DNA of 64,000 nt from Streptomyces gardneri. GTDB taxonomy: Bacteria > Actinomycetota > Actinomycetes > Streptomycetales > Streptomycetaceae. This document shows, one piece after another, positions 17,947-26,986 of this stretch. Positions within the stretch are counted from its first letter, which is position 1. Every line of letters begins with the position of its first letter. The notes under the pieces are model-generated. The model was given only the letters and a program-made list of their open reading frames with translations, had not been told where the DNA came from and made no database searches. The translations under genes were made by a program, and so were the position numbers. The DNA is taken from NCBI RefSeq assembly GCF_006539185.1, contig NZ_BJMN01000005.1:310001-374000 (forward strand), written 5' to 3'.

Positions 17947-19287
17947 ATGTATCGGATGCGCCAATGGATCGCTGCGGTCGAGGCCGAACTGGACAGGGAA
18001 CTCGCCCTCGAAAGACTGCTCGGCTCGGACGCGGGACGGTCGACTGCGCCGAAGCGGACCACCCACGCCGGACCGGCGCGTCACGCCGTGGCGTGGGAGG
18101 AGGCGCGCGCCCGTGCCCACGACGGCGCCGGGCGGCCGCTGCCCGCCGTCACCCGCGAGCTCGACGCGGCCCTCGGCCACGCCCTCGCCGGACCGCTGAC
18201 GGCCCTCACCGACCTGCCGCCCTTCGACACGTCGGCCAGGGACGGCTGGGCCGTCGCCGGACCCGGGCCGTGGCGGCTGCGGGACGGTCGCGTACCGGCG
18301 GGCGGGCAGCCCGAACCGCTGGACCACGGCACCGCCGTCGCCCTCGCCGCGGGCGCCCGTCTGCCGGTGGGAGCCGGTGCCGTACTGCGCCGGGAGTACG
18401 GGGAGGTGGTGGCGGGCGACGGCATGCTGCTCGACCGCTCAGGAAGCCCGGGGGCCGGCGGGCCCGGCCCCGGCCGTGACGTCCGAGCGCGGGGGCAGGA
18501 GTGTCGTGCGGGGGAGATGCTGCTTCCCGCCGGGACGGCCGTGACCCCGGCCGTCGTCGGCCTGGCCGCGGCCGCCGGCCACGACCGGCTCGCCGTGCAC
18601 CGCCGTCCCCGCGTGGAACTCCTCGTCCTCGGCGACGAGTTGCCGGAGTCCGGCCCGACGCGCGACGGTCGCGCCCGGGACGCGCTCGGCCCGCTCCTCG
18701 CGCCGTGGCTGGCCCGCCACGGCGCCGAGGTGATCGGCCGCCGTCGCGTGGCGGACGACGTCGGACGGCTGCGGGACGCCCTGCGGGACTCCACCGCCGA
18801 CGTCCTCGTCACCACCGGCCGTACGGCCGCCGGGCCGGCGGGCCGTCTGCACGCCGCTCTCGCGGAGTCGGGCGCACGGCTCCTGGTCGACTCCGTCGCC
18901 GTACGGCCCGGTCACCCCATACTGCTCGCCGAGCTGCCGCCGTCCCCCGACGGCCGGCCCCGCCTCCTGGTCGGGTTGCCCGGCGACCCGCCGGCCGCCG
19001 TCGCCGGAGCGGTCACCCTCGCCGTACCCCTGCTGCGCCGCCTCGGCGGCCACGCGGACCCGGACCCCGAGTCGCACCGGACGACCACCGCCTCGGCACT
19101 GCCCGGGCACCCGCACGACACCCGGCTGCTCCCCGTGCGGCGCGGGGCGCACGGGATCGTGCCGCTGCCCTTCGACGGCCCGGCGATGCTGCGCGGGCTC
19201 GCGGTCGCCGACGGCCTCGCGGTCGTCCCGCCCGGCGGCGTCCCGGCCGGGGCCCACGTCGAGGTCCTGGACGTACCGGGACCGTGA
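17947..19287 (+). CDS. MoeA-like molybdopterin molybdotransferase
   Basis: A 446-residue MoeA-family protein. LPPFDTSARDGWAV is the substrate-binding block; the MPT-binding domain is degenerate, with VTTGRTAAGPAG in place of TTGGxSxGxxD and GLPGDPPAAV in place of GLPGNPVSA. It therefore may not be a standard molybdate-inserting enzyme. An about 60-residue N-terminal helical extension (MYRMRQWIAAVEAELDRE) is unusual. The ATG has AAAGGGGAG upstream. A moaE-like remnant and, further on, a molybdopterin oxidoreductase suggest a cofactor-related neighbourhood. Confidence 0.75.
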   Translation: MYRMRQWIAAVEAELDRELALERLLGSDAGRSTAPKRTTHAGPARHAVAWEEARARAHDGAGRPLPAVTRELDAALGHALAGPLTALTDLPPFDTSARDGWAVAGPGPWRLRDGRVPAGGQPEPLDHGTAVALAAGARLPVGAGAVLRREYGEVVAGDGMLLDRSGSPGAGGPGPGRDVRARGQECRAGEMLLPAGTAVTPAVVGLAAAAGHDRLAVHRRPRVELLVLGDELPESGPTRDGRARDALGPLLAPWLARHGAEVIGRRRVADDVGRLRDALRDSTADVLVTTGRTAAGPAGRLHAALAESGARLLVDSVAVRPGHPILLAELPPSPDGRPRLLVGLPGDPPAAVAGAVTLAVPLLRRLGGHADPDPESHRTTTASALPGHPHDTRLLPVRRGAHGIVPLPFDGPAMLRGLAVADGLAVVPPGGVPAGAHVEVLDVPGP

Positions 19288-19318
19288 GCGCCGCAAGAGA
19301 CACCGCCGTGGAGCCCCG

Positions 19319-19474
19319 ATGACGTACTGCCCCGACACCGCCGAGGACCCGATCCGTCTCCTCTCCGTGCGCGAAACCCCGGCCTCCCCCGACGAGCTGT
19401 ACGCGGCGAGGGGCGGCGACACCGTGGGCGTCGGCGGCGCGGGCCGTGCGGAGGAGCGGGTCGGCGCGTGCTGA
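19319..19474 (+). pseudogene. Truncated moaE-like remnant (51 codons)
   Basis: A short frame begins with ATG 31 bp after the MoeA-like stop. Residues 11-34 (PIRLLSVRETPASPDELYAA in part) look like the N-terminus of the molybdopterin synthase large subunit MoaE, whose streptomycete forms read IRLLxIRDTPLSxDEVxxAVG. After about 35 residues similarity ends in a Gly/Arg-rich tail and a stop that overlaps the FUSC gene start. Full MoaE is about 150 residues, so this would be non-functional. The assignment is by remembered family pattern. Confidence 0.45.
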
Positions 19475-21321
19475 ACGGCCTGGGGCGTACCGCGGCCCGT
19501 GCGCGGAGCGCGCTCTCCCCGCGCGGGGCGCTCGCCCTGCAGAGCGTGGACGGTGCCCTGTCCTTCGCCCTGCGGGCCGCCCTCGCCATGGCGCTGCCCG
19601 CCCTGCCGATGGCCCTGGCCGGCCGGGCGGACCAGGCCGTCTACGCCATGCTCGGGTCCTTCACCACCACCTTCGGCCGCAACCTGCCCTACGCGCGGCG
19701 GGCCCGTGTGCTCGCCCTGGTCGCGGTGGCCATGACCGCGTGCGTGGGCGGTGGTTCGGCGCTCGCCGCGTGGGCCGATCCGACCGGCGGGGGCGCGGGC
19801 GCGGCCGTGGTGGTCGCGGCGACGGCCGTCGTGGCCGGGATCGCCAAGTTCGCCTGCGACGCGGCCCGTCTGAGCGGCCTCGGAGCGGTGCTGCTGCTCT
19901 TCTCCTTCGCCGTGGCGGCCAACGGCTCCTCGACCACGGCCGACGTCCTGCCCCACACCCTCCTGGCCGCGTCGGGCGCGGCCGTGGCCTGGGTCCTCGC
20001 CCTGTCCGGCCGGTTCGTCCACCCGGACCGGCCGGAGCGCCTCGCCGTGGCCGCGGCGCTCCGCGAGCTCGCGGACCTCCTGGAGCTCCCGGACCGCCGG
20101 GAGGCCGCCGGAGCGGCGGCGTACGGGAGCGGGCTCCGGCGCCACCGCGCGACCGCCGCCGTCCTCCAGGCGTACCGCACCCTGGGCCGGGTGCCCCCGA
20201 CGGCCGCCGATGCCGTGCGCGGCGACCGGGACGGCACCTGCCTGCGCCTCGCCGACCTCGCCTGGTCGCTGCTCATCGGCTGCGCCCGCCGCCCGCCCGA
20301 CGACCCCACCGGCCAGGTCCGCGCCCTCCGTGCCCAGGTCCGCCTGCTCGTGAGCCGTCGTCGGCGGGCGCTGCGGATCCTGCCTGAACTCGCCCGCCTG
20401 TCGGACGTCGCCCGCCTGCCAGACGTCGCCCCTCCGTCCGAACCCGCCAGTCCGTCCGAACCCGCCCCTCCGTCCGAACCCGTCCGTCCGTCCGCGCCGG
20501 CGCGGGACGGCACCGTCCCCGACCGGGAGTCGCCCGACCCCACCACCTCCCGCGCCGCCGGACTCCGCGCCGCCCGCCTGCTGACGGGCGGCCGCTCCGC
20601 GCACGCCTCCGTCCTGCTCGTCCCCGCCCTGCGGATGGTCCTCGGCACCGGTCTCGCGGGCGGCGCGGCCCTCCTGCTGGGCCTCGGCCACGGCTACTGG
20701 GCGGCCGTGTCCGCCGCCGCCGTCCTGCACTCGGTCAACGTCCGCACGGCGACCCAGCGCGCCGTCCAGCGCACCCTCGGCACGGTCGTCGGGCTGGCCC
20801 TCGCCCTCGGCGTGCTGGCCCTGCGCCCCGAACCCGTGGTGCTGGTCCTGGTGATCGTGCTCCTGGAGTTCCTGCTCGAGTACGTGGTGGCCCGCAACTA
20901 CGCTCTCGGCGTCGTCTTCCTGACCCCGCTCGCCCTGCTGATGACCGACCTGGCCGCCGACTCCCCGACCGACGTGCTCATCCGGGACCGGGCGCTGGCC
21001 AGCGTCCTCGGGATGGGCATCGCCCTGGTCTGCGCGCTGCTCGTGGTCCACGACCGGGCGGCGGTCCGGGCGCAGCGCGCGCTGGCCGCGTGCACGGACG
21101 CCGCCGACTCCGCGGAACACGCCCTGGCCGCGGGGGTTCAGGCGTCGTCCCCGCTGGTGCAGACGCGGCTCGCGGCGGCCGTGGTCGAGCTGCGCGAGGC
21201 CGACGACGCCGCCGCGGGCGAACTGTGGCCCGCGGAGATGGACCCCGTCGAACTGGCCGCCGCGGAGCAGCGCGCGTACCGGCTCCTCGAACGGCTCGTC
21301 AGGCCGCAGGACCGATCGTGA
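19468..21321 (+). CDS. FUSC-family (aromatic acid exporter-like) membrane protein
   Basis: A 617-residue membrane protein with two blocks of hydrophobic helices (residues about 30-185 and 390-530), the duplicated layout of the fusaric-acid-resistance/FUSC family. Between them lies a charged helical region with a Pro/Ser/Glu linker built of a PSEPA-type tandem repeat (20420-20495). The second block starts at HASVLLVPALRMVLGTGLAGG and includes LGHGYWAAVSAAAVL, a typical FUSC motif. It would export organic acids or toxic aromatics. The GTG start overlaps the moaE remnant; GGAGGAG is 12-13 bases upstream, rather far, so the start is uncertain. Confidence 0.75.
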   Translation: MLNGLGRTAARARSALSPRGALALQSVDGALSFALRAALAMALPALPMALAGRADQAVYAMLGSFTTTFGRNLPYARRARVLALVAVAMTACVGGGSALAAWADPTGGGAGAAVVVAATAVVAGIAKFACDAARLSGLGAVLLLFSFAVAANGSSTTADVLPHTLLAASGAAVAWVLALSGRFVHPDRPERLAVAAALRELADLLELPDRREAAGAAAYGSGLRRHRATAAVLQAYRTLGRVPPTAADAVRGDRDGTCLRLADLAWSLLIGCARRPPDDPTGQVRALRAQVRLLVSRRRRALRILPELARLSDVARLPDVAPPSEPASPSEPAPPSEPVRPSAPARDGTVPDRESPDPTTSRAAGLRAARLLTGGRSAHASVLLVPALRMVLGTGLAGGAALLLGLGHGYWAAVSAAAVLHSVNVRTATQRAVQRTLGTVVGLALALGVLALRPEPVVLVLVIVLLEFLLEYVVARNYALGVVFLTPLALLMTDLAADSPTDVLIRDRALASVLGMGIALVCALLVVHDRAAVRAQRALAACTDAADSAEHALAAGVQASSPLVQTRLAAAVVELREADDAAAGELWPAEMDPVELAAAEQRAYRLLERLVRPQDRS

Positions 21322-23647
21322 CCTTGACGTGCTTCATGATCGGCTGGTCGCTCTGGGTGCTGTAGTCGCCGAGCGCGCACAGCACGTTCATCTCCGGCAT
21401 GTAGCCGGCGGCGCAGCCCCGGGGGATGTCGTACGGGACGGCGACGTAGCCGCGGAGGAACCGCCTGCTGCCGTCCTTCGCGGTGCTCGTGATGTCGACG
21501 GACCCGAGGTCGGGGATGCCGCGCTCGCGCATGTCGGCCCGGTTCATGAAGACGAGCGTGCGGAGGTTCCTGATGCCCCGGTAGCGGTCGTTGTCGGAGT
21601 AGATCGTGGTGTTCCACTGGTCGTGGGACCGCATGGTGCCCAGCGCCAGGGTGCCGGGGGCGGGGACGACGTCGGGCAGTGCGGCCGCGGAGAACTCGGC
21701 GCGCCCGGACGGCGTGAGGAAGACCAGTTCCCGGGCGGGCTGCTTGATGCGGAAGCCGAGGGGCAGCCGGACCCGCCGGTTGAAGTCCTCGAAGCCGTCG
21801 AGGGCGCGGGCCATCGTGTCGCGGATGCGGTCGTAGTCCTCGACGTACCACTCCCACGGCGTCGCGCTCCCGGGCAGCGCCGCGCGCGCCATGCCCGCGA
21901 CGATGGCCGGCTCGGAGAGCAGGTGCGGCGAGGCGGGGCGCTTCATGCCGACGGACAGGTGGACCATGCTCATCGAGTCCTCGACGGAGGTGCTCTGGAT
22001 CCCCTTGCGCTGGTGGTCCTTCTCGGTCCGGCCCAGGCACGGCAGGATCAGCGCCCGTCGGCCGTGGACGATGTGGCTGCGGTTGAGCTTGGTGCTCACC
22101 TGCACGGTGAGCTCGCAGTTGGCCAGTGCGGCGTAGGTGTACGGGGTGTCCGGAGCCGCGAGGGCGAAGTTGCCGCCCATGCCGACGAACACCGTGACGT
22201 CGCCCTCGTGCATCGCCGTGATCGTCCGGACGGTGTCCAGACCGTGCTCGCGGGGCGGCTCGATCCCGCAGGCCTCGGCGAGACGGTCGAGGAACGCGTC
22301 GGAGGGGCGGTGGTCGATGCCGCAGGTGCGGTTGCCCTGGACGTTGCTGTGGCCGCGGACGGGGGAGGGGCCCGCGCCCTCGCGCCCCAGATTGCCGCGC
22401 AGCAGAAGGAGGTTGACGATCTCCCGTACGGTGTCGACGCCGTGCTCGTGCTGGGTGACGCCCAGACACCAGCTGACGATCGAGCGGTCGGCCTCCCCGT
22501 ACACCCGCGCCGCCGCGAGGATCTCGGCGCGGCTCAGCCCGGACTGCTTCTCCAGCTGCTCCCACGACGCGGCCTCGCAGACCGCGCGGTACTCGTCGAA
22601 GCCGGACGTGTGACGCTCGATGAACTCCCGGTCCAGGGCCTTGGGATCGGTCTCCGACTGCTCCAGGATCGCCTTGGCCATGCCGCGCAGCAGCGCCATG
22701 TCGCCGCCGATGCGCGGCTGGAGGTTCAGCGTGCTGGTCCTCGTCGTCTTGAGGAGGGCCATGTCGAGGAAGTCGTGGGGGACGATCGTGCGGGTGGCGG
22801 CCGCCTCGACCAGCGGGTTGACGTGCACGATCTGCGCACCGCGGTGGTACGCCTCGGCGAGGGCGGTGAGCATCCGGGGCGCGTTGGAGGCGGCGTTGAC
22901 CCCGAGGATGAACAGCGCGTCGGCGGCCTCCCAGTCCTTGAGGTCGACGGTCCCCTTGCCCGTGCCCAGCGAGGCCTGGAGGGCGCGGCCGCTCGCCTCG
23001 TGGCACATGTTGGAGCAGTCCGGCAGGTTGTTCGTGCCGAGCTCGCGGGCCATCAGCTGGTACAGGAACGTGGCCTCGTTGCCGAGCCGGCCGGAGGTGT
23101 AGAAGGCGGCCCGGTGCGGGCTGTCCAGCTCGCGCAGGGTGCGGCCGACCGTCTCGAAGGCGTCCTGCCAGCCGATCGGTACGTAGTGGTCCGTGTCCGG
23201 GTCGTAGACCATCGGCTCGGTCAGCCGGCCCTGGTTCTCCAGGTCGTAGTCGCTCCACCCGGCGAGCTCGGTCACCGAGTGGGCGGCGAAGAACTCGCGC
23301 CCGACCCGCTTGCTCGTCATCTCCCAGGTGACGTGCTTGATGCCGTTCTCGCAGATGTCGAGGTGGAGGCCCTTGGTGTCGTCCGGCCACGCGCAGCCGG
23401 GGCAGTCGAACCCGGTGTTCTCGTGGTTCATCTTCATGATCGCCCGGGGTCCGTCCACCAGCGCGCGCTCGGCGACGAGGAAACGCGTCACGCTCTTCGC
23501 CGCGCCCCAGCCCGCCGCGGGGTGGTGGTACGGGCGGAACTCCGGTTCGCCCTGGGGCGTGGGCCCCACGCGGGCTTCCGGGTGCTCCGGTCGTTCAGGG
23601 TGCTCCTGGCGCTCCGGGCGTTCCTGGTCGTCGTTGTCGGCATTCAC
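21299..23647 (-). CDS. FdhF/YdeP-family molybdopterin oxidoreductase
   Basis: A 782-residue cytoplasmic molybdopterin (bis-MGD) oxidoreductase. The N-terminal CPGCAW motif stands where a 4Fe-4S cluster would be in formate dehydrogenases, with too few cysteines visible for a standard cluster, as in YdeP. Family blocks include GRLGNEATFLYQLMARELGTNN, CSNMCHEASG and GGNFALAAPD. The GTG start follows GGAGA; a Glu/Pro-rich tail of about 30 residues (ERPERQEHPERPEHPEA) precedes the domain. The 3' end overlaps the convergent FUSC gene by 23 bp. YdeP is linked to acid resistance in E. coli; the reaction here is unknown. Confidence 0.85.
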   Translation of the reverse strand: MNADNDDQERPERQEHPERPEHPEARVGPTPQGEPEFRPYHHPAAGWGAAKSVTRFLVAERALVDGPRAIMKMNHENTGFDCPGCAWPDDTKGLHLDICENGIKHVTWEMTSKRVGREFFAAHSVTELAGWSDYDLENQGRLTEPMVYDPDTDHYVPIGWQDAFETVGRTLRELDSPHRAAFYTSGRLGNEATFLYQLMARELGTNNLPDCSNMCHEASGRALQASLGTGKGTVDLKDWEAADALFILGVNAASNAPRMLTALAEAYHRGAQIVHVNPLVEAAATRTIVPHDFLDMALLKTTRTSTLNLQPRIGGDMALLRGMAKAILEQSETDPKALDREFIERHTSGFDEYRAVCEAASWEQLEKQSGLSRAEILAAARVYGEADRSIVSWCLGVTQHEHGVDTVREIVNLLLLRGNLGREGAGPSPVRGHSNVQGNRTCGIDHRPSDAFLDRLAEACGIEPPREHGLDTVRTITAMHEGDVTVFVGMGGNFALAAPDTPYTYAALANCELTVQVSTKLNRSHIVHGRRALILPCLGRTEKDHQRKGIQSTSVEDSMSMVHLSVGMKRPASPHLLSEPAIVAGMARAALPGSATPWEWYVEDYDRIRDTMARALDGFEDFNRRVRLPLGFRIKQPARELVFLTPSGRAEFSAAALPDVVPAPGTLALGTMRSHDQWNTTIYSDNDRYRGIRNLRTLVFMNRADMRERGIPDLGSVDITSTAKDGSRRFLRGYVAVPYDIPRGCAAGYMPEMNVLCALGDYSTQSDQPIMKHVKVTIGPAA

Positions 23648-23854
23648 GACTCTCCACCCTTCCGGCCTGCGGGCACGGGGAGGCGACACGGCTCTCTTCC
23701 GCAGGCTAGGTCCGGTGCGGAGGGCCTGCCACTCGACCTCCGGGGCCCCTCCCGTGCGCCCCGTCCGGCAGGGCGGACCCCTCCGCGCGCGGATACGCTG
23801 GCGCCGCCCCACTGCTTCGGTATGCCCCTGTTCATCCCTTTCGGCGGGAGTTCC

Positions 23855-24850
23855 ATGGTCGTCGCGCAGCCCGTCCTCACACCCTCCTCCCAGGCGGCCG
23901 TCTTCCTGGTGGCCACCGTGGCCCCCGGTGGGGAGACGGTCGTACGGGACGCCCTCCAGGACCTGTCGGGACTGACCCGTTCGGTGGGGTTCCGGTCCCC
24001 CGAATCGGGGCTCCGCTGCGTCGCCGGTGTGGGGTCGGAGGCCTGGGACCGGCTCGTCGGCGATCCGCGCCCGCGCGACCTGCACCCCTTCCCGGCCTTG
24101 CGCGGCCCCCGCCACCGTGCGCCGGCGACCCCGGGCGACCTGCTGTTCCATCTGCGCGCCCGGCGCATGGACCTCTGCTTCGAGCTGGCCCGGCTGATCC
24201 TGGACCGGCTGGGCGACGCGGTGACGGTCGTCGACGAGGTCCACGGCTTCACCTACTTCGACGAGCGCGACCTGCTCGGATTCGTCGACGGCAGCGAGAA
24301 CCCCTCGGGCACGGCCGCCGCCGAGGCGGTGCACATCGGCGACGAGGACCCGGACTTCCGGGGCGGGAGCTACGTCGTCGTGCAGAAGTACGTGCACGAC
24401 ATGACGGCCTGGGACTCTCTCACCGTCGAGGAGCAGGAGCACGTCATCGGCCGCACCAAGCAGGCCAACGTCGAACTGCCCGACGGCGTCAAGCCGTCCG
24501 ACTCCCACGTCGCGCTCACCACCGTCGTCGACGACGACGGCACCGAGCGGCAGATCCTCCGCCAGAACATGCCGTTCGGGCGGGTCGGCAGCGGCGAGCT
24601 GGGCACGTACTTCATCGGTTACGCCCGCACGCCCGACGTCACCGAGCGGATGCTGCGCAACATGTTCCTCGGGGATCCCCCGGGCAACACGGACCGCATC
24701 CTCGACTTCTCCCGCGCCGTCACCGGCTGCCTCTTCTTCGTGCCGAGCGCCGACCTGCTCGACGACCTCCCGGCCGCCCCGTCCGCGGCCGCCACGAGCC
24801 CCGGGGACTCCCTGGGCATCGGCAGTCTGAAAGGAGCCCCCGCGTCATGA
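23855..24850 (+). CDS. DyP-type peroxidase, encapsulin cargo
   Basis: A 331-residue heme peroxidase. The GxxDG motif is GFVDGSENP with catalytic D145, the proximal heme ligand is H218 (SDSHVAL) and the distal arginine is R236 in ILRQNMPFG. The C-terminus ends DSLGIGSLKGAPAS, the classic cargo-loading peptide that docks into encapsulin shells. The ATG is chosen for GGGAG five bases upstream; an ATG 11 codons earlier is possible. It overlaps the encapsulin gene (ATGA). It would use H2O2 to oxidise dyes or phenolics inside the nanocompartment. Confidence 0.95.
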   Translation: MVVAQPVLTPSSQAAVFLVATVAPGGETVVRDALQDLSGLTRSVGFRSPESGLRCVAGVGSEAWDRLVGDPRPRDLHPFPALRGPRHRAPATPGDLLFHLRARRMDLCFELARLILDRLGDAVTVVDEVHGFTYFDERDLLGFVDGSENPSGTAAAEAVHIGDEDPDFRGGSYVVVQKYVHDMTAWDSLTVEEQEHVIGRTKQANVELPDGVKPSDSHVALTTVVDDDGTERQILRQNMPFGRVGSGELGTYFIGYARTPDVTERMLRNMFLGDPPGNTDRILDFSRAVTGCLFFVPSADLLDDLPAAPSAAATSPGDSLGIGSLKGAPAS

Positions 24851-25662
24851 CGACTCCCGACGTGACGAACAACCTGCACCGAGAACTCGCCCCGATCACC
24901 CCCGCGGCCTGGGCGGAGATCGAGGAGGAGGCCCGTCGTACCTTCCGGCGCCATGTCGCAGGACGTCGCGTCGTCGACGTGCCCGACCCGGCGGGCCCCG
25001 GGCTCGCCGCCGTCGGTGTGGGCCACCTCGCCGAGATCGAGCCGCCCGCTCCCGGTGTCTCGGCGCGGCTGCGCGAGGCACGGCCGATCGTGGAACTGCG
25101 GGTGCCGTTCACCGTCTCCCGGGCCGCCGTGGACGATGTCGAGCGCGGCTCCAAGGACTCCGACTGGCAGCCCGTCAAGGACGCGGCGCGCACGATGGCG
25201 TATGTCGAGGACCGGACGATCTTCGACGGGTACGGTGCCGCCGGTGTCGACGGACTGCGCTTCCGGTCCTCCAACCCGGTGCTGCGGCTGCCCGCCGAGC
25301 CGCGCGAGTACCCCGACGCGGTCAGCCGCGCCCTGACGGCGCTGCGGCTCGTCGGCGTCGACGGGCCGTACGCGCTGCTGCTCGGCGCCGAGGAGTACCG
25401 GGCGGTCAGCGAGACCTCCGACCACGGCTACCCGATCGCCGCCCACCTGGGCCGGATGCTCGACGGCTCCCCGATCTGGGCACCGGCCCTGAGCGGCGGC
25501 TTCGTCCTCTCCACCCGGGGAGGCGACTTCGAGCTGCTGCTCGGCCAGGACGTGGCGATCGGCTACGAGGGTCACGACGCGCACGGCATCGACCTGTACT
25601 TCCACGAGACGCTGACCTTCCTCGCCCACACGGACGAAGCCGTGGTCGTCCTGGAGACCTGA
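24847..25662 (+). CDS. Encapsulin shell protein (family 1)
   Basis: A 271-residue HK97-fold shell protein. Recognisable encapsulin blocks are the N-terminal LHRELAPITPAAWAEIEEEA helix that binds cargo peptides, then RPIVELRVPFTVSRAAVDDVERGSKD (in part), DWQPVKDAAR and EDRTIFDGY, and the C-terminal FHETLTFLAHTDEAVVVL. Its length is near the 265 residues of T=1 family members. It is co-translated with the DyP gene, whose C-terminal peptide fits the shell. Together they form a cytosolic peroxidase nanocompartment. Confidence 0.95.
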   Translation: MTTPDVTNNLHRELAPITPAAWAEIEEEARRTFRRHVAGRRVVDVPDPAGPGLAAVGVGHLAEIEPPAPGVSARLREARPIVELRVPFTVSRAAVDDVERGSKDSDWQPVKDAARTMAYVEDRTIFDGYGAAGVDGLRFRSSNPVLRLPAEPREYPDAVSRALTALRLVGVDGPYALLLGAEEYRAVSETSDHGYPIAAHLGRMLDGSPIWAPALSGGFVLSTRGGDFELLLGQDVAIGYEGHDAHGIDLYFHETLTFLAHTDEAVVVLET

Positions 25663-25665
25663 CCC

Positions 25666-26301
25666 GTGCACCGCAGGCCGGTCGACGCCGTCCCGCGACT
25701 CGTCGCAGCGGCGGTCGTCGGGGCGGCGACCGGTGCGCTCGTCGGCCTGCTCTCGGACACGCCGCTGGGCATCCTCGCCGGCATCGCCACGGCGGAGACC
25801 CTCTTCGTCGTCGCGGGGTGGCTCGTGCTCTGGCCCATGGACGCGGCCGCCACCCATCGCAACGTCCGGCGGGAGGAGTTCCGGCCCGTCCTCGAGGAAC
25901 TCGTCGTCGTCGGGACCGCCGTGTGCGGCCTGGTCGGCATCATCGTGATGCTCATGGTCGGCCACTCGGACCTGGGCCACGCCGCCGCCGCGACGGCCCT
26001 CTGCGGCGTCTTCATGGCCTGGGCGGCGCTCCACCTGATGTACGCCGCCCGCTACGCGTACGACTACTACGCCCTGCATCCCGGCGGCGGGATCGACTTC
26101 AACACCCACGACCCGCCGCGGTACAGCGACTTCCTGTACTTCAGCTTCAACCTCGGCATGACCTACCAGGTCTCCGACACGAACGTCTCGACGTCGTCCC
26201 TCCGCGCGATCGTCCTCCGGCACTGTCTGCTGTCGTACGTCTTCGGCGCCAGCATCCTGGCCACCACCATCAACCTGGTGACCGGCATCGTCACGGGCTG
26301 A
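25666..26301 (+). CDS. DUF1345-family membrane protein
   Basis: A 211-residue membrane protein with about five spans. The diagnostic DUF1345 block is [20 protein letters not shown] followed by [19 protein letters not shown]. The GTG start lies three bases after the encapsulin stop, so it is very likely the third gene of the DyP operon. The function of the family is unknown; here it might link the peroxidase compartment to the membrane or to oxidative-stress physiology, which is inference from the operon only. Confidence 0.85.
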   Translation: MHRRPVDAVPRLVAAAVVGAATGALVGLLSDTPLGILAGIATAETLFVVAGWLVLWPMDAAATHRNVRREEFRPVLEELVVVGTAVCGLVGIIVMLMVGHSDLGHAAAATALCGVFMAWAALHLMYAARYAYDYYALHPGGGIDFNTHDPPRYSDFLYFSFNLGMTYQVSDTNVSTSSLRAIVLRHCLLSYVFGASILATTINLVTGIVTG

Positions 26302-26316
26302 GCGGGCGGCGCCCGT

Positions 26317-26470
26317 TCAGGTGCGCCACCAGGGCTCGCGTACGTAGCGGCTCTCCTCGCTCGTGCACCCCACGCCGTTGGAGATCTGCTCGGAGTCGAA
26401 GGAACAGCGCCACCCACTGCTCGACGGCGGCGGCCCGCCGCATCCAGGAGGGCGGCCGGTAGCCGGGCCT
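26317..26470 (-). pseudogene. Possible 3' remnant of an unidentified gene
   Basis: In the 211-bp gap after DUF1345, the minus strand has a non-random stop-ended stretch reading GWRCSFDSEQISNGVGC and then SEESRYVREPWWRT before a TGA at 26317. No ATG or GTG start precedes it in frame; an adjacent frame upstream reads GYRPPSWMRRAAAVEQW, as if a frameshift split one gene. The parent family is not recognised. Confidence 0.25.
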
Positions 26471-26512
26471 GTTGGGCCTGTTCGGTCGGCAGGGACGGCT
26501 CGGGCCGCGGGG

Positions 26513-26986
26513 TTATGACGCGTCGCCGAGCGACAGCACCACCGCGGTCGTCGGGCCCTCGGGCGTGTCGTACGTGACGGTGTCGCCGGCGCGATGACCG
26601 AGCAGCGCGCGGCCGAGCGGGCTGTCGACGGTGACCATGGTCGCGTCCAGGACCTCGGCGACCTCGCCGATCTGGACGGTCGTCTCCGTGGCGTCCGCGA
26701 ACCGCACGGTCACGGAGCTGCCGACGCCGACCTCGTCGGTGCTCGGCGGCCCGGCGACGGCGCCCTCGCGCAGCCGCCCTTCGATCACGGCGATACGGGC
26801 GTCCAGGCGCTGGAGCTCCGTGACGCGCTGCAGCTCGTCGGCCTGGTCGGCGCGGTCGCCCACCTGGTCGCCGCCGCCCTCGCGCAAGGTCACGGCGACC
26901 GTCTCGCGTTCGGTGCGCAGGTCGGCGAGTTCGCGCTCGAACGCCGCTCGGGCGACGGCGCTGAGGGGCTCGGGTCCACCGGTCAT
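26513..26986 (-). CDS. GreA/GreB-family transcription elongation factor-like protein
   Basis: A 157-residue two-domain protein. Residues 1-80 form a coiled-coil hairpin (FERELADLRTERETVAVTL to DARIAVIEGRLREG); residues 85-155 form the FKBP-like C-terminal domain (VGSSVTVRF to SPLGRALLGHRAGDTVTY). The tip of the coil lacks the paired acidic residues in the form usual for GreA cleavage activity, so it may be a Gre-like secondary-channel regulator. AAGGGA precedes the ATG. Confidence 0.85.
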   Translation of the reverse strand: MTGGPEPLSAVARAAFERELADLRTERETVAVTLREGGGDQVGDRADQADELQRVTELQRLDARIAVIEGRLREGAVAGPPSTDEVGVGSSVTVRFADATETTVQIGEVAEVLDATMVTVDSPLGRALLGHRAGDTVTYDTPEGPTTAVVLSLGDAS

